This document shows positions 17,460-25,833 of a DNA stretch of 60,546 nt, one piece after another. Positions within the stretch are counted from its first letter, which is position 1. The number at the start of each line of letters is the position of its first letter. Below the pieces are notes generated by a model that made no database searches, was not told where the DNA came from, and was given only the letters and a program-made list of their open reading frames with translations. The position numbers and the translations under genes were made by a program. The stretch is from an uncultured SAR86 cluster bacterium (GTDB lineage Bacteria; Pseudomonadota; Gammaproteobacteria; Magnimaribacterales; D2472): the NCBI GenBank assembly GCA_902595065.1, contig CACJOM010000002.1, forward strand, positions 1 through 60,546, written 5' to 3'.

Positions 17460-20060
17460 ATGACGCAACAATCCTCTAAATTCCCCTCTGAGGCAGAAGT
17501 AGTTATTGTTGGTGTTGGAGGTATTGTTGGGTCGATGGTTGCCTACTGGCTTGCTGAACTAGGGCAAAAAAATATTGTAGGTCTAGAAAAATCTACCATT
17601 ATTCCTTCAGACATAGCTTCAACTGCTCACGCTTCAGACTTTGTCTATAACACTACTCACGACAAGTTAGGCTGTTGGGCAACAAACTTTAGTAGAAAGT
17701 TTTATGAAGACAATGGCTTTTTTTTAAAAAAAGGTGGCTTGGAAATCTGCCGTAAAGATGACGACGCTCGCTGGGAAGAACTTAAGCGTAAGGTTGAATC
17801 AGGAAAAGCTTTTGGGACTAACATAAGGTTAATTTCTGCCTCAGAAGCTAAAGAAAAATTTCCTCTTTTAGATGAAGAGTCCATCAGAGGAGCAATGTGG
17901 GACCCAGATGCTGGTCTAGTTACACCCCGCTCACAGGATGTTGTGAACTTTGCGGTGGAAACTGCAAAAGAAAAAGGTGCGCTGTCTACATTCACTGACA
18001 CGCCAGCTATAGATTTTGATGTTGAAAACGGTCGCATTACTGGAGTCAAGACTGATAAGGGAACAATCAAAACAAATAAAGTTGTTATAACATCTGGAAT
18101 ATGGGGACCCTTAATGGGTAAAAAAGCTGGCGTTCCAGTTCCCTTAATACCTGTGGAACACCCTTTACTATTTTTTGGTCCTCTCCCAGAAATCCAGGGA
18201 ACAGAGGAACTACTTGTCTATCCCCTACTTCGTGATCAAGGTAACTCGGCATATGTGAGAGACACTGGCAGGTTGCATGGAGGCATGCTTGAGTGGGGAT
18301 ATTACGAAGACAAAGAACCTAGATTAGTTGAACCTGAAGATATTGGTAATCCAGAAAAAACGATGATCTCTGATTCAATGAGATATCTCGATCTTGAAGA
18401 GGTGGCAGAGCCTCTTGAAAAGGCATTTGAAACTACACCCATTCTCAATGAACTAGGTTGGGATGAAAAGAGCTCATTTAATGGTCTGCTCTCGGTAACA
18501 CCTGATGCTGGATCATTAATTGGAGAGAGCCCTGAGGTAAGAGGCTTTTGGTTGTGCGAAGCAGTTTGGGTAAAAGACGGTCCCGGATGTGCAAGATTGC
18601 TTGCTGAGTCAATGATTCATGGCAAAACTCAAATGGATATGCACTCTTTTGATATTGCAAGATTCTACCCTGCACAAAAAGAAAAGGCTTTCGTAAAAAC
18701 ACGATCTTTTGAAAATGCTCAGACCATCTACACTCCTGCCGTTCACCCCAGAGAACCCTATATTAGCCATAGAGAGTTGCATGTTAGCCCCTTTTATAAA
18801 AGAGAAAAGGAGCTTGGTGGATTCTTTGATAATGAAGTGGCTGGTTGGGAAAGAGCCTTAGCTTATGAAAGTAATGAACAAAAGCTAGAAAATTATTCAA
18901 AAGAAATTCCTGTCAGGGAAAATGAATGGGATCGAAGGCATGTGCCCTATGAAATTGCTAATGCGGAACATCTTGCAATGAGTGATTCCGTTGGCATGAT
19001 CAACTTATCTCACTTCCCTATTATGGATATCAAAGGTAAGGATGCTGAGAGAATGCTGGAATATTTATCCGTGGCAAAAGTCGGCGGTGATACCCCTGAA
19101 GGAAGAATGATTTATACCAACTTCCTAGATGAAGACGGTGGAGTGCATGCAGATCTGACTATTTCTCGTTTAGGCAAAGATCGTTATCGCGTTGTTACTG
19201 GCGGTGCAGATGGCAATCGAGATTGGGTGACTTTGCGTAACTATCGTGATGATAATGAATTAGATGCTGAGATTAAAATTCGCACTCATGACATAGCAAC
19301 GCTGGGATTATGGGGGCCTCAGGCAAAAAATGCTCTAGGTCATTTTATTGACCCTAATGAAATTTCAATAGAAAACTTCCCTTTTGCAGCTGCGAAAAAC
19401 CTCACGTTAAATTTAGCTGAAGGAAAAAAAATTGATGTATGGGCATCACGTATTTCCTATGTTGGAGAAAGTGGTTGGGAAATTTATTTAAATAATGATA
19501 GTGAAGAAGGTCTTGCGCTATATGATTCATTGCTGGAGGTTGGAGTCGTGCCAGTTGGTATTGAAACTTATGCAAACAGTCGCCGCCTTGAAAAAAGCTT
19601 TAGACTTCAGGGAGCAGATCTTGAAACTGAATACAATGCTTGTGAATCTGCTATCGAAAGACGCTTAGTAAAAGAGGCAGATTTTCATGGCAAGGCAGCG
19701 CATTTAGCGCACAGAGAAGAGGAACCCAGTGCAATTTTATGTACGATGACAATAGATGATCTCAATGTATCAGGCAGCATGCGTTATCCAGTAGGAAACT
19801 CACCAATCATTGATCCTGTATCTGGCGAAGTGCCAATTGATAGTAAAGGTCGAAGATCTTATGCCACTGGCATGTCCTACTGCCCCTCGATTAAAAAATT
19901 TGTAGTAATGGGTTATTTACCAAAAAATCTTGCTGTTCCAGGGAAATCACTTTTACTAGAGTACTTTAATGAGAATGGTGATGGGGTGTACCCAATGACC
20001 GTTCAAATAGCTGGCAAAGGATCTTTGTATGATCCAAAAAATGAGAGGGTGCGTGCTTAA
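17460..20060 (+). CDS. Dimethylglycine/sarcosine dehydrogenase-like flavoprotein (FAD oxidoreductase + GcvT fusion)
   Basis: An 866-residue enzyme with the DMGDH/SARDH architecture. The N-terminal DAO-type FAD domain has VIVGVGGIVGSM at 15-26, and His57 in STAHAS sits where mammalian enzymes attach FAD covalently (their WHAAG). A central linker domain is followed by a C-terminal GcvT-like THF domain from about residue 450, with DEDGGVHADLTI and SYVGESGWEIY. The expected reaction is oxidative N-demethylation of dimethylglycine and/or sarcosine, with the methyl carbon passed to THF as 5,10-methylene-THF. AAGGA lies 8 nt before the ATG. Substrate could be another N-methyl amine. Confidence 0.85.
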   Translation: MTQQSSKFPSEAEVVIVGVGGIVGSMVAYWLAELGQKNIVGLEKSTIIPSDIASTAHASDFVYNTTHDKLGCWATNFSRKFYEDNGFFLKKGGLEICRKDDDARWEELKRKVESGKAFGTNIRLISASEAKEKFPLLDEESIRGAMWDPDAGLVTPRSQDVVNFAVETAKEKGALSTFTDTPAIDFDVENGRITGVKTDKGTIKTNKVVITSGIWGPLMGKKAGVPVPLIPVEHPLLFFGPLPEIQGTEELLVYPLLRDQGNSAYVRDTGRLHGGMLEWGYYEDKEPRLVEPEDIGNPEKTMISDSMRYLDLEEVAEPLEKAFETTPILNELGWDEKSSFNGLLSVTPDAGSLIGESPEVRGFWLCEAVWVKDGPGCARLLAESMIHGKTQMDMHSFDIARFYPAQKEKAFVKTRSFENAQTIYTPAVHPREPYISHRELHVSPFYKREKELGGFFDNEVAGWERALAYESNEQKLENYSKEIPVRENEWDRRHVPYEIANAEHLAMSDSVGMINLSHFPIMDIKGKDAERMLEYLSVAKVGGDTPEGRMIYTNFLDEDGGVHADLTISRLGKDRYRVVTGGADGNRDWVTLRNYRDDNELDAEIKIRTHDIATLGLWGPQAKNALGHFIDPNEISIENFPFAAAKNLTLNLAEGKKIDVWASRISYVGESGWEIYLNNDSEEGLALYDSLLEVGVVPVGIETYANSRRLEKSFRLQGADLETEYNACESAIERRLVKEADFHGKAAHLAHREEEPSAILCTMTIDDLNVSGSMRYPVGNSPIIDPVSGEVPIDSKGRRSYATGMSYCPSIKKFVVMGYLPKNLAVPGKSLLLEYFNENGDGVYPMTVQIAGKGSLYDPKNERVRA

Positions 20061-20105
20061 ATAGTTTCAATGTAATAACTTAATATATCTAAGGGGGGTA
20101 TAACA

Positions 20106-21410
20106 ATGAAAAATCCAAATCATCCTAGTGTGGATCAAAGCGATCGTGTGGTTCCTTATAATTTAAGGCAAAGTGGTCGAACGCCTACTGAGTTATTAAT
20201 CTCAACTAGAGTAAGAAAATCACCATTTTGGCATTTATCTCATGAAGCAGGTTGTTGGAGAGCAACGGTTTATAACCGAATTTACCATCCTAGAGGATAC
20301 GTAAGGCCTGAAGATGGTGGCGCCATGGTTGAATATGAAGCCTTGGTTAATCGGGTAACTATGTGGAATGTTGCTGTTGAAAGACAGATATGCGTTAAAG
20401 GTCCTGATGCAGAAGCCTTCACAAATTTTGTTATAACGCGTGATGCAACAAAAATTGAACCTGGAAATGGTAAATACGCTATTTTATGCAACGAAAAAGG
20501 CGGCGTTTTGAACGACCCTGTTTTATTGCGAATAGCAGAAGATGAGTTTTGGTTCTCTATTTCTGATAGCGATCTCTTGCTATGGCTTCAAGGGGTAAAT
20601 GTATTTAAAAAATTCAATGTAATGATTGATGAAATTGATGTCTGCCCTGTGCAGATTCAAGGCCCTCTTTCTGAAGATCTGATGGCTAAACTCGCTGGTG
20701 AAGAACTTAGGGAAGTTCCCTACTACGGTCTTATGGAGACCAAAATTAATGGGGCGTCTGTGGTCATTAGTCAAACTGGGTTCACAGGTGAAAAAGGCTA
20801 TGAGATTTATGTGCGCGATGCGCATGAAAATGCTGAAATTGTTTGGAATGCAGTTCTTGAGGCAGGTGAAGAGTTTGGATTAATGGTTATTGCGCCTGCA
20901 CATCATCGTCGTATTCAAGCAGGCATCTTATCTTGGGGGCAAGACCTCGATCATGAAACATCACCATTTCAGGTTAACCTTAGTTATCAGGTACCTCGAA
21001 ATAAAGAGGCTGATTACATTGGCAAAGAGGAATTAGAAAGGCAGAGAGCTGTAATTGATGCAGGAGATTTTCCATTTAAAATGCGAATGGTGGGTCTGAT
21101 TTTTGGCGGTAAAGAGATCACAGATTATGCTCCTGATTTTTGGTTGATTGCTGATTCTGATGGCAATGACATGGGCTATATCACCTCACCATGGTGGTCT
21201 CCAGAGCTTGAAACCAATGTTGCATTGGGCTGGGTTCCCTGGACATCATCTGAAATAGGAACCAAACTCCAGGTTAAGCTGCCTGATGAGTATTCTGAAT
21301 CGCCTGGAGTGGCAGCGGATGGTGAAATTGTTGAGGTGCCTTTCAGAGAGTCTGTTAATCCAAACAAAAGAGAAGTTCAAAAGGCCAAAGGTCTTGATTA
21401 TGCTGATTAA
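20106..21410 (+). CDS. GcvT/DmdA-family tetrahydrofolate-dependent methyltransferase, paralogue 1
   Basis: A 434-residue single-domain GcvT-fold protein with QTGFTGEKGYEIYV (223-236). A GGVLNDP motif (132-138) replaces the GG-x-x-DD of true glycine-cleavage T-protein, a feature I associate with DmdA-type demethylases. It shares the N-terminal TRVRKSPF block with the DmdA-like gene at 21444. Expected chemistry is transfer of a methyl group from a methylated N, S or O substrate to THF, giving 5-methyl-THF. In this island glycine betaine, dimethylglycine or DMSP are candidates. A strong AAGGGGGG site precedes the ATG. It lies 45 nt after the flavoprotein gene, so likely the same operon. Confidence 0.82.
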   Translation: MKNPNHPSVDQSDRVVPYNLRQSGRTPTELLISTRVRKSPFWHLSHEAGCWRATVYNRIYHPRGYVRPEDGGAMVEYEALVNRVTMWNVAVERQICVKGPDAEAFTNFVITRDATKIEPGNGKYAILCNEKGGVLNDPVLLRIAEDEFWFSISDSDLLLWLQGVNVFKKFNVMIDEIDVCPVQIQGPLSEDLMAKLAGEELREVPYYGLMETKINGASVVISQTGFTGEKGYEIYVRDAHENAEIVWNAVLEAGEEFGLMVIAPAHHRRIQAGILSWGQDLDHETSPFQVNLSYQVPRNKEADYIGKEELERQRAVIDAGDFPFKMRMVGLIFGGKEITDYAPDFWLIADSDGNDMGYITSPWWSPELETNVALGWVPWTSSEIGTKLQVKLPDEYSESPGVAADGEIVEVPFRESVNPNKREVQKAKGLDYAD

Positions 21411-21417
21411 TTGAATC

Positions 21418-21453
21418 TAGGCCGATTTTTTTTTGGAATCGGCCTATTTTTTT
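21418..21453. terminator. Shared terminator overlapping the stop codon of the convergent gene
   Basis: TAGGCCGAT (21418-21426) pairs with ATCGGCCTA (21438-21446) around a T-rich loop, followed by seven T. It ends the plus-strand flavoprotein-methyltransferase operon. The TAG stop of the minus-strand DmdA-like gene (21444-21446) lies within the stem, so the same hairpin may also end that transcript. Confidence 0.9.
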
Positions 21454-22574
21454 GCTCTTTCAAACCACGGCAAGTCAACGACCACTGCCTCAAGAGATTG
21501 ATCTAAATTTGAAATTAAAATCTCTTGCCCGACCTTGGCGTGTTCAATTTTTAAAAATACGTATGCTATATTTTTTTGTAGTCTTGGAGAAAAAACCATA
21601 GCTGTCATAGTGCCAACTCTCTTTCCATCAATGAGAACAGGTAGATAATCCTCATTAGAATTTTTTATTGGATCGCCTTTGATTTCTGCTCCCATTAATT
21701 TTTTTGTTGGCCCTCGCTGACTGATTTCACGTAAAGCTTCTTTACCAATAAAATCATCCTCTTGATCAAGGTCAATCATCCAGTCAAGGCCAACTTCATA
21801 AGGATTATTAGTACGATCAAAATCAGCTAGATAACTCAATATACCGCCTTCTAATCGAAAGATAATATTGGGTCCACCAGGAGAAATATTTAGCTCTTGG
21901 CCAGCTTGCCAAAGCATCTCCCATAACTCATTTCCTTTGGAGTAATCTTGTAAAAAAATTTCATAGCAAAGCTCTCTGCTGTACCCCATTCTGGCAATTA
22001 CCATTGGAATTCCATTGTGAGTAACTTCTTTGAATCGATAAAAACCCAAATCATCTACCCATTCTCCAAAAACTTTTGTCATTAATTTTGCTGAATTAGG
22101 TCCTTGAACTTGTAAAGGAGATACATCTGGCTCTTCAACTTCAACATTAAAATTGTAGCCTTTTGCTATCGCTTCAACCCATAACAGCGAATCCCCGTCA
22201 GCAATAGATAACCAATAAAAATCCTCTGCAAGTTTTAACATTACCGGATCATTAAGAAAACCACCTTGAAAATCTAACAGTGGAGCATACATCGCCTGCC
22301 CAACCGAACATTTTTTAATATTTCTTGGTGTAAGAAATTGAATTAATGATGTTGCATCAGGGCCTTTAATTTGTACTTGACGTTCAACCCCCACATCCCA
22401 CAACTGAACACCCTGCAATAAATTATTATAATCGGCAATAGTATTCTCAAAACTGACAGGTAAATACATATGGTTATACACAGTGAAGGCTTTTGCGCCA
22501 TATTTCATGGTAGATTGAAAGAACGGTGATTTTCTTACTCGAGGGCTAAAAACTACTTTTGCTGTGTTGTACAT
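21444..22574 (-). CDS. DmdA-like THF-dependent methyltransferase, paralogue 2
   Basis: A 376-residue GcvT-fold protein, close in length and pattern to DMSP demethylase DmdA. It has PRVRKSPFF at the start, FTVYNHMYLPVSF (30-42), LWDVGVERQVQIKGPDA (59-75) and GGFLNDP (104-110). DmdA moves an S-methyl from DMSP to THF; DmdA-like paralogues may act on other methylated compounds, and the substrate residues cannot be judged here. It is the last gene of a minus-strand unit behind HPP and MetF-like genes; the MetF-like neighbour would reoxidise its 5-methyl-THF product. The symbol dmdA is withheld because glycine betaine is an equally plausible substrate in this context. Confidence 0.82.
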   Translation of the reverse strand: MYNTAKVVFSPRVRKSPFFQSTMKYGAKAFTVYNHMYLPVSFENTIADYNNLLQGVQLWDVGVERQVQIKGPDATSLIQFLTPRNIKKCSVGQAMYAPLLDFQGGFLNDPVMLKLAEDFYWLSIADGDSLLWVEAIAKGYNFNVEVEEPDVSPLQVQGPNSAKLMTKVFGEWVDDLGFYRFKEVTHNGIPMVIARMGYSRELCYEIFLQDYSKGNELWEMLWQAGQELNISPGGPNIIFRLEGGILSYLADFDRTNNPYEVGLDWMIDLDQEDDFIGKEALREISQRGPTKKLMGAEIKGDPIKNSNEDYLPVLIDGKRVGTMTAMVFSPRLQKNIAYVFLKIEHAKVGQEILISNLDQSLEAVVVDLPWFERAKK

Positions 22575-22655
22575 ATAAGAATGCTAGCATTCATTTTTTT
22601 ATTAATAAATAGAAAAATTCAGCTTAAAAAATTGACAAAAATGGTCTTTATATCT

Positions 22656-23519
22656 TTACTGTTCTGACGCCCAGTTAGCAGCCTGTTTGATGCCGCCGAG
22701 AGGAAAGAAATGAACCTGATCGATATTTAATTGAGGGTTATTTACCTTATATGAGGCCAGATCATTAAGTATTTGTGTTGGTTGATATGGCAATAAGAGT
22801 TTTGTTAAGTCTTTGGCTCTATTTGTAAGAACCTTCATTGAAGCGCCTATACCACATTCAACTGAAAATTTAATTAATGTTTGAAGCTTAGCAGGCCCAG
22901 CAATTCCAATATGGATTGGAATATCAATGCCCTCTGTCTTTATTTGATCTGCCCAATTGATTACCACGTCTGCATCAAAACAAAATTGAGTGGTAATAGC
23001 CATGGCAGCATCCGTTCTCTTAGAAAATTCTTGCTTCCATGATAGGGCTTCAGAAACATTTTTTATTCCGCCGTTAGGATCTATATCTTTATTACCTTCT
23101 GGATGTCCAGCTATATGGAGCCTTTTAAATCCGGCTTTATCAAATAAGCCTGATTCAATTAATTGAATTGAAGAGTCAAAATCTCCTACCGGTCTCTTTA
23201 AGCCGCCTGCCAATAAGAGTGCTTCTTCTACTCCAGCTTCATTTTGATACATTGAAATCCAATCATGAAGCATGACACGATCTTGAATAATTCTAGCTGG
23301 GAAATGTGGCATGACTTTGAAGCCCTCATTAGTCAGTCTTTTTGCTGTTGCAACCATTGCACTAATGTCTTCATCAGCAAGATGCGCAATATAAACTCTT
23401 GTTTGTTTTGGTAGTATCTCAGTAAAAGATTCGATCTTAGATGCTGATTTAGGCAGAACCTCAATTGAAAACCCTGAAATAAAATCCTTTAAATCATTAT
23501 TTTCTTCAAAATTAACCAT
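22656..23519 (-). CDS. Divergent methylenetetrahydrofolate reductase (MetF-like)
   Basis: About 287 residues with the MTHFR TIM-barrel order: an FSIEVLP strand near the start carrying the family Glu, VYIAHLADEDISAMVATAKRL, LLLAGGLKRPVGDF, TQFCFDADVVINWAD, and IPIHIGIAGPAKLQTL. It interconverts 5,10-methylene-THF and 5-methyl-THF. It is divergent from the methionine-biosynthesis MetF and sits beside THF methyltransferases, so the likely direction is oxidation of methyl-THF. The frame opens at a TTG (23537), but ATG at 23519 (MVNFEEN) is preferred. It is likely co-transcribed with HPP upstream and the DmdA-like gene downstream. Confidence 0.83.
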   Translation of the reverse strand: MVNFEENNDLKDFISGFSIEVLPKSASKIESFTEILPKQTRVYIAHLADEDISAMVATAKRLTNEGFKVMPHFPARIIQDRVMLHDWISMYQNEAGVEEALLLAGGLKRPVGDFDSSIQLIESGLFDKAGFKRLHIAGHPEGNKDIDPNGGIKNVSEALSWKQEFSKRTDAAMAITTQFCFDADVVINWADQIKTEGIDIPIHIGIAGPAKLQTLIKFSVECGIGASMKVLTNRAKDLTKLLLPYQPTQILNDLASYKVNNPQLNIDQVHFFPLGGIKQAANWASEQ

Positions 23520-23553
23520 ATCAATGATTCCAGTCAAATATTTACCGTCTAGT

Positions 23554-24015
23554 TTAATGCTTTAAATCTTTAAAAGTAAAATACTTCCTTTGCATTAATT
23601 GATTAAAAATTATTGCAAAAAAAATAATAAATATAGCCCCGATTGCAACTGGCATAATGATGAATCCTGCGCCTTTTGAACCAAGAATTGCAATAATGGG
23701 ATTAGCGCCAGCTGGTGGGTGAACAGTCTTAGTAGCCATCATGAGAAATATTGCCAATCCAACTCCAAGGCCAACGCTAAGATAAGACATCCCAAACAAT
23801 GCGAATACAAAAACTCCAGAAAAAGCTGAAATTATATGACCAAATAAAACATTCTTGGGATGTGCCAAGGGACTTTCATGAGCTGCCATAACCAAAACCA
23901 TACTTGCTCCAAACGGAGGTATGAGCCATAGATTATCAGTATTAAACGAATTCAAATAAGCCAGTGCAGAAATGCATATAAATGCCCCAAATGCTGAAAT
24001 AATATTATTTTTCAT
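23554..24015 (-). CDS. HPP family transmembrane protein
   Basis: A 153-residue membrane protein with four or five helices and the family motif VHPPAGANP, plus WLIPPFGASMVLVMAAHESPLA near the N-terminus. HPP proteins are poorly characterised; a plant/cyanobacterial member has been linked to nitrite transport. It is the first gene of the unit HPP, MetF-like, DmdA-like, and is divergent from tmpA. A role in moving a small molecule made or used by the island is conceivable but not shown. Confidence 0.82.
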   Translation of the reverse strand: MKNNIISAFGAFICISALAYLNSFNTDNLWLIPPFGASMVLVMAAHESPLAHPKNVLFGHIISAFSGVFVFALFGMSYLSVGLGVGLAIFLMMATKTVHPPAGANPIIAILGSKGAGFIIMPVAIGAIFIIFFAIIFNQLMQRKYFTFKDLKH

Positions 24016-24134
24016 AAAGACAGCATACCCAACATAAATTTAATTGGTGAATATTTATGTATCGGTTAAAAAATTATAAATAATAATTGCTTAAAAAATT
24101 TTTAAGGATATGATTTTTTTAATGGTTAATTTTA

Positions 24135-25232
24135 TTGGGTGAAAAAATAAATTTTCAAATTGCTGAAAGCTCATTAAAAATTATAAAAAATAAAAAAACA
24201 GAATATGAGCTCCCTTTTCTATGGCTCAGGGATAACTGCCCTTGTGATATATGTAGAGTAAAAGAAACTCAGGAAAAGCGCTTTATGCTCAGTTCTGTGC
24301 CTGTAGATCTAAAACCAAAAAGTGTTGTTGTAAATGCAAAGACTATCCATTTATTTTGGCCAGATAATCATGAGACCACCATACAACTTAAAGATATAGA
24401 GCATTTACAACAAGAGAGAAAGCCAGAAAAAATATTATGGACTGATAATTTTATTCCAAATTATTATGATTGGTCTGATCTACTTCAAAATAATGATGTT
24501 GCCATTGAAGCCTTCTCTGATTTTATTTCAAAAGGAGCAATATGTATTAAAAACTCTCCATGTATCCCAGATTCATTAGAGCAACTAACCCCTAGGTTAG
24601 GCCCAATAAGAGAAGTGCTCTTTGAGCGAATTCATAATGTCTCTGTTGATGGTCATATTTACAATATTGCGCACACTTCATTAGAGGTTCCACCTCACAA
24701 TGATTTTGCTAGTTATTCTTGGCCTCCAAGTGTTCAAGCTCTCCACATGCTTGCAAATGAATGCAATGGTGGTGAGTCCATCATAGTAGATGGGTATAAG
24801 GTCCTGAAAGATCTATATGAAGATTGCCCAGAATTTTTTAATGTTTTGAGAACGTTTCCTGTTCCTTTTAGAGAATTTGATGAAGAAAACGAAACTTATG
24901 CAAATGAACCGATCATCAGATTAAACTCATTCAATGAAGTGACTGGATTTAGATATTCTAACCAGTTGATGCAAATGATAGATCCGCAAATGCACAATGT
25001 AGATTTATTTTATCAGGCCTACCACGAGTTATGTAAAAGAGTAAATGATGAAAAATATAAATCAATTTTCAGACTTGAGGCAGGTCATATACTTTTAGTT
25101 TCATCGCATCGAGTGCTTCATGGAAGGAAAGAATTCACACCAGATGGAAAACGACATCTTCAAGATGCCTATTTTGAACTTGATAACATAGAAAATAATT
25201 TAGTGCTTTATAAAAATTTAATGGATATGTGA
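24135..25232 (+). CDS. tmpA: TmpA-like 2-oxoglutarate/Fe(II) oxygenase (gamma-butyrobetaine hydroxylase fold)
   Basis: A 365-residue protein of the BBOX family. The N-terminal DUF971-type zinc module has Cys35, Cys37 and Cys40 in LRDNCPCDICR with His79 as a likely fourth ligand. The C-terminal TauD-like domain has iron ligands His188 and Asp190 (PPHNDF) and His329 (LHGRKEF). The HD-domain oxygenase gene follows directly. This pair matches TmpA-TmpB, where TmpA hydroxylates N,N,N-trimethyl-2-aminoethylphosphonate at C1. It could instead be gamma-butyrobetaine hydroxylase (carnitine synthesis), which the HD partner argues against. No ATG is available; TTG at 24135 is the best start and lacks a clear ribosome binding site. 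Confidence 0.75.
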   Translation: MGEKINFQIAESSLKIIKNKKTEYELPFLWLRDNCPCDICRVKETQEKRFMLSSVPVDLKPKSVVVNAKTIHLFWPDNHETTIQLKDIEHLQQERKPEKILWTDNFIPNYYDWSDLLQNNDVAIEAFSDFISKGAICIKNSPCIPDSLEQLTPRLGPIREVLFERIHNVSVDGHIYNIAHTSLEVPPHNDFASYSWPPSVQALHMLANECNGGESIIVDGYKVLKDLYEDCPEFFNVLRTFPVPFREFDEENETYANEPIIRLNSFNEVTGFRYSNQLMQMIDPQMHNVDLFYQAYHELCKRVNDEKYKSIFRLEAGHILLVSSHRVLHGRKEFTPDGKRHLQDAYFELDNIENNLVLYKNLMDM

Positions 25233-25790
25233 GTGATGAAAAAAGTTAGCTTTACATCAATGGATCAAGGCACGAAAGATGACTATGATTTAGTAGCGAT
25301 TCATGATTCTCAAAATGAAAGAGGCTTATCAAAAAGAGTTATTGAATGGCTACAAATGATGGATGGAGATTCGCCTTATCAAATTAGCAGGCTGCAGCAT
25401 TCACTCCAAACCGCCACAAGAGCAGAAGAAGACGGCGCTGATATGGAAACAATTGTATGCGCCCTTCTTCATGACATCGGCGATGTAATTTCTCCATCCA
25501 ACCACTCACAAGTCTCTGCCGCGCTCTTGAGGCCGTATATTAATGAAAAAAACTATTGGATAGTGCTAAATCATGGTTTATTTCAGGGGTATTATTGGAT
25601 GCATCATTACAACGAAGATAAAAATTTAAGAGAACAATACAAGGACCACCCCTACTATCAAGATTGTATTGATTTCTGTGCTAAGTGGGATCAAAAATCA
25701 TTTGATCCAAAATATAAAACACAACCCTTAAAACATTTTATTCCAATGATTGAAACAATATTTTCTAGAGAGCCAAGATCGTTTGTTTAG
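25233..25790 (+). CDS. tmpB: TmpB-like HD-domain mixed-valence diiron oxygenase
   Basis: A 185-residue HD-domain protein of the PhnZ/TmpB/MIOX type. All expected di-iron ligands are visible: His56 (RLQHSLQTA), His80-Asp81 (LLHDIGD), His91 (PSNHSQVSA), His114 (VLNHGLFQGY) and Asp153 (KWDQKSF). From memory, PhnZ recognises its substrate through Tyr24/Glu27; Asp46 and Tyr49 fall there in this protein, which fits a substrate other than 1-hydroxy-2-aminoethylphosphonate. TmpB cleaves the C-P bond of the hydroxylated trimethylaminoethylphosphonate, giving glycine betaine and phosphate. The start GTG directly abuts the tmpA stop; an ATG at 25236 is an alternative. Confidence 0.75.
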   Translation: MMKKVSFTSMDQGTKDDYDLVAIHDSQNERGLSKRVIEWLQMMDGDSPYQISRLQHSLQTATRAEEDGADMETIVCALLHDIGDVISPSNHSQVSAALLRPYINEKNYWIVLNHGLFQGYYWMHHYNEDKNLREQYKDHPYYQDCIDFCAKWDQKSFDPKYKTQPLKHFIPMIETIFSREPRSFV

Positions 25791-25833
25791 CTTGGTGCTT
25801 GTTAAAAAGTTTCTTTGAAGTATTGTCGAATTC

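Noticed and set aside
24135..25232. Reading the BBOX-like gene as carnitine biosynthesis
   Set aside because: Carnitine synthesis needs trimethyllysine enzymes that are not here, and the HD-oxygenase partner fits the TmpA-TmpB phosphonate route better. Kept as the main alternative.
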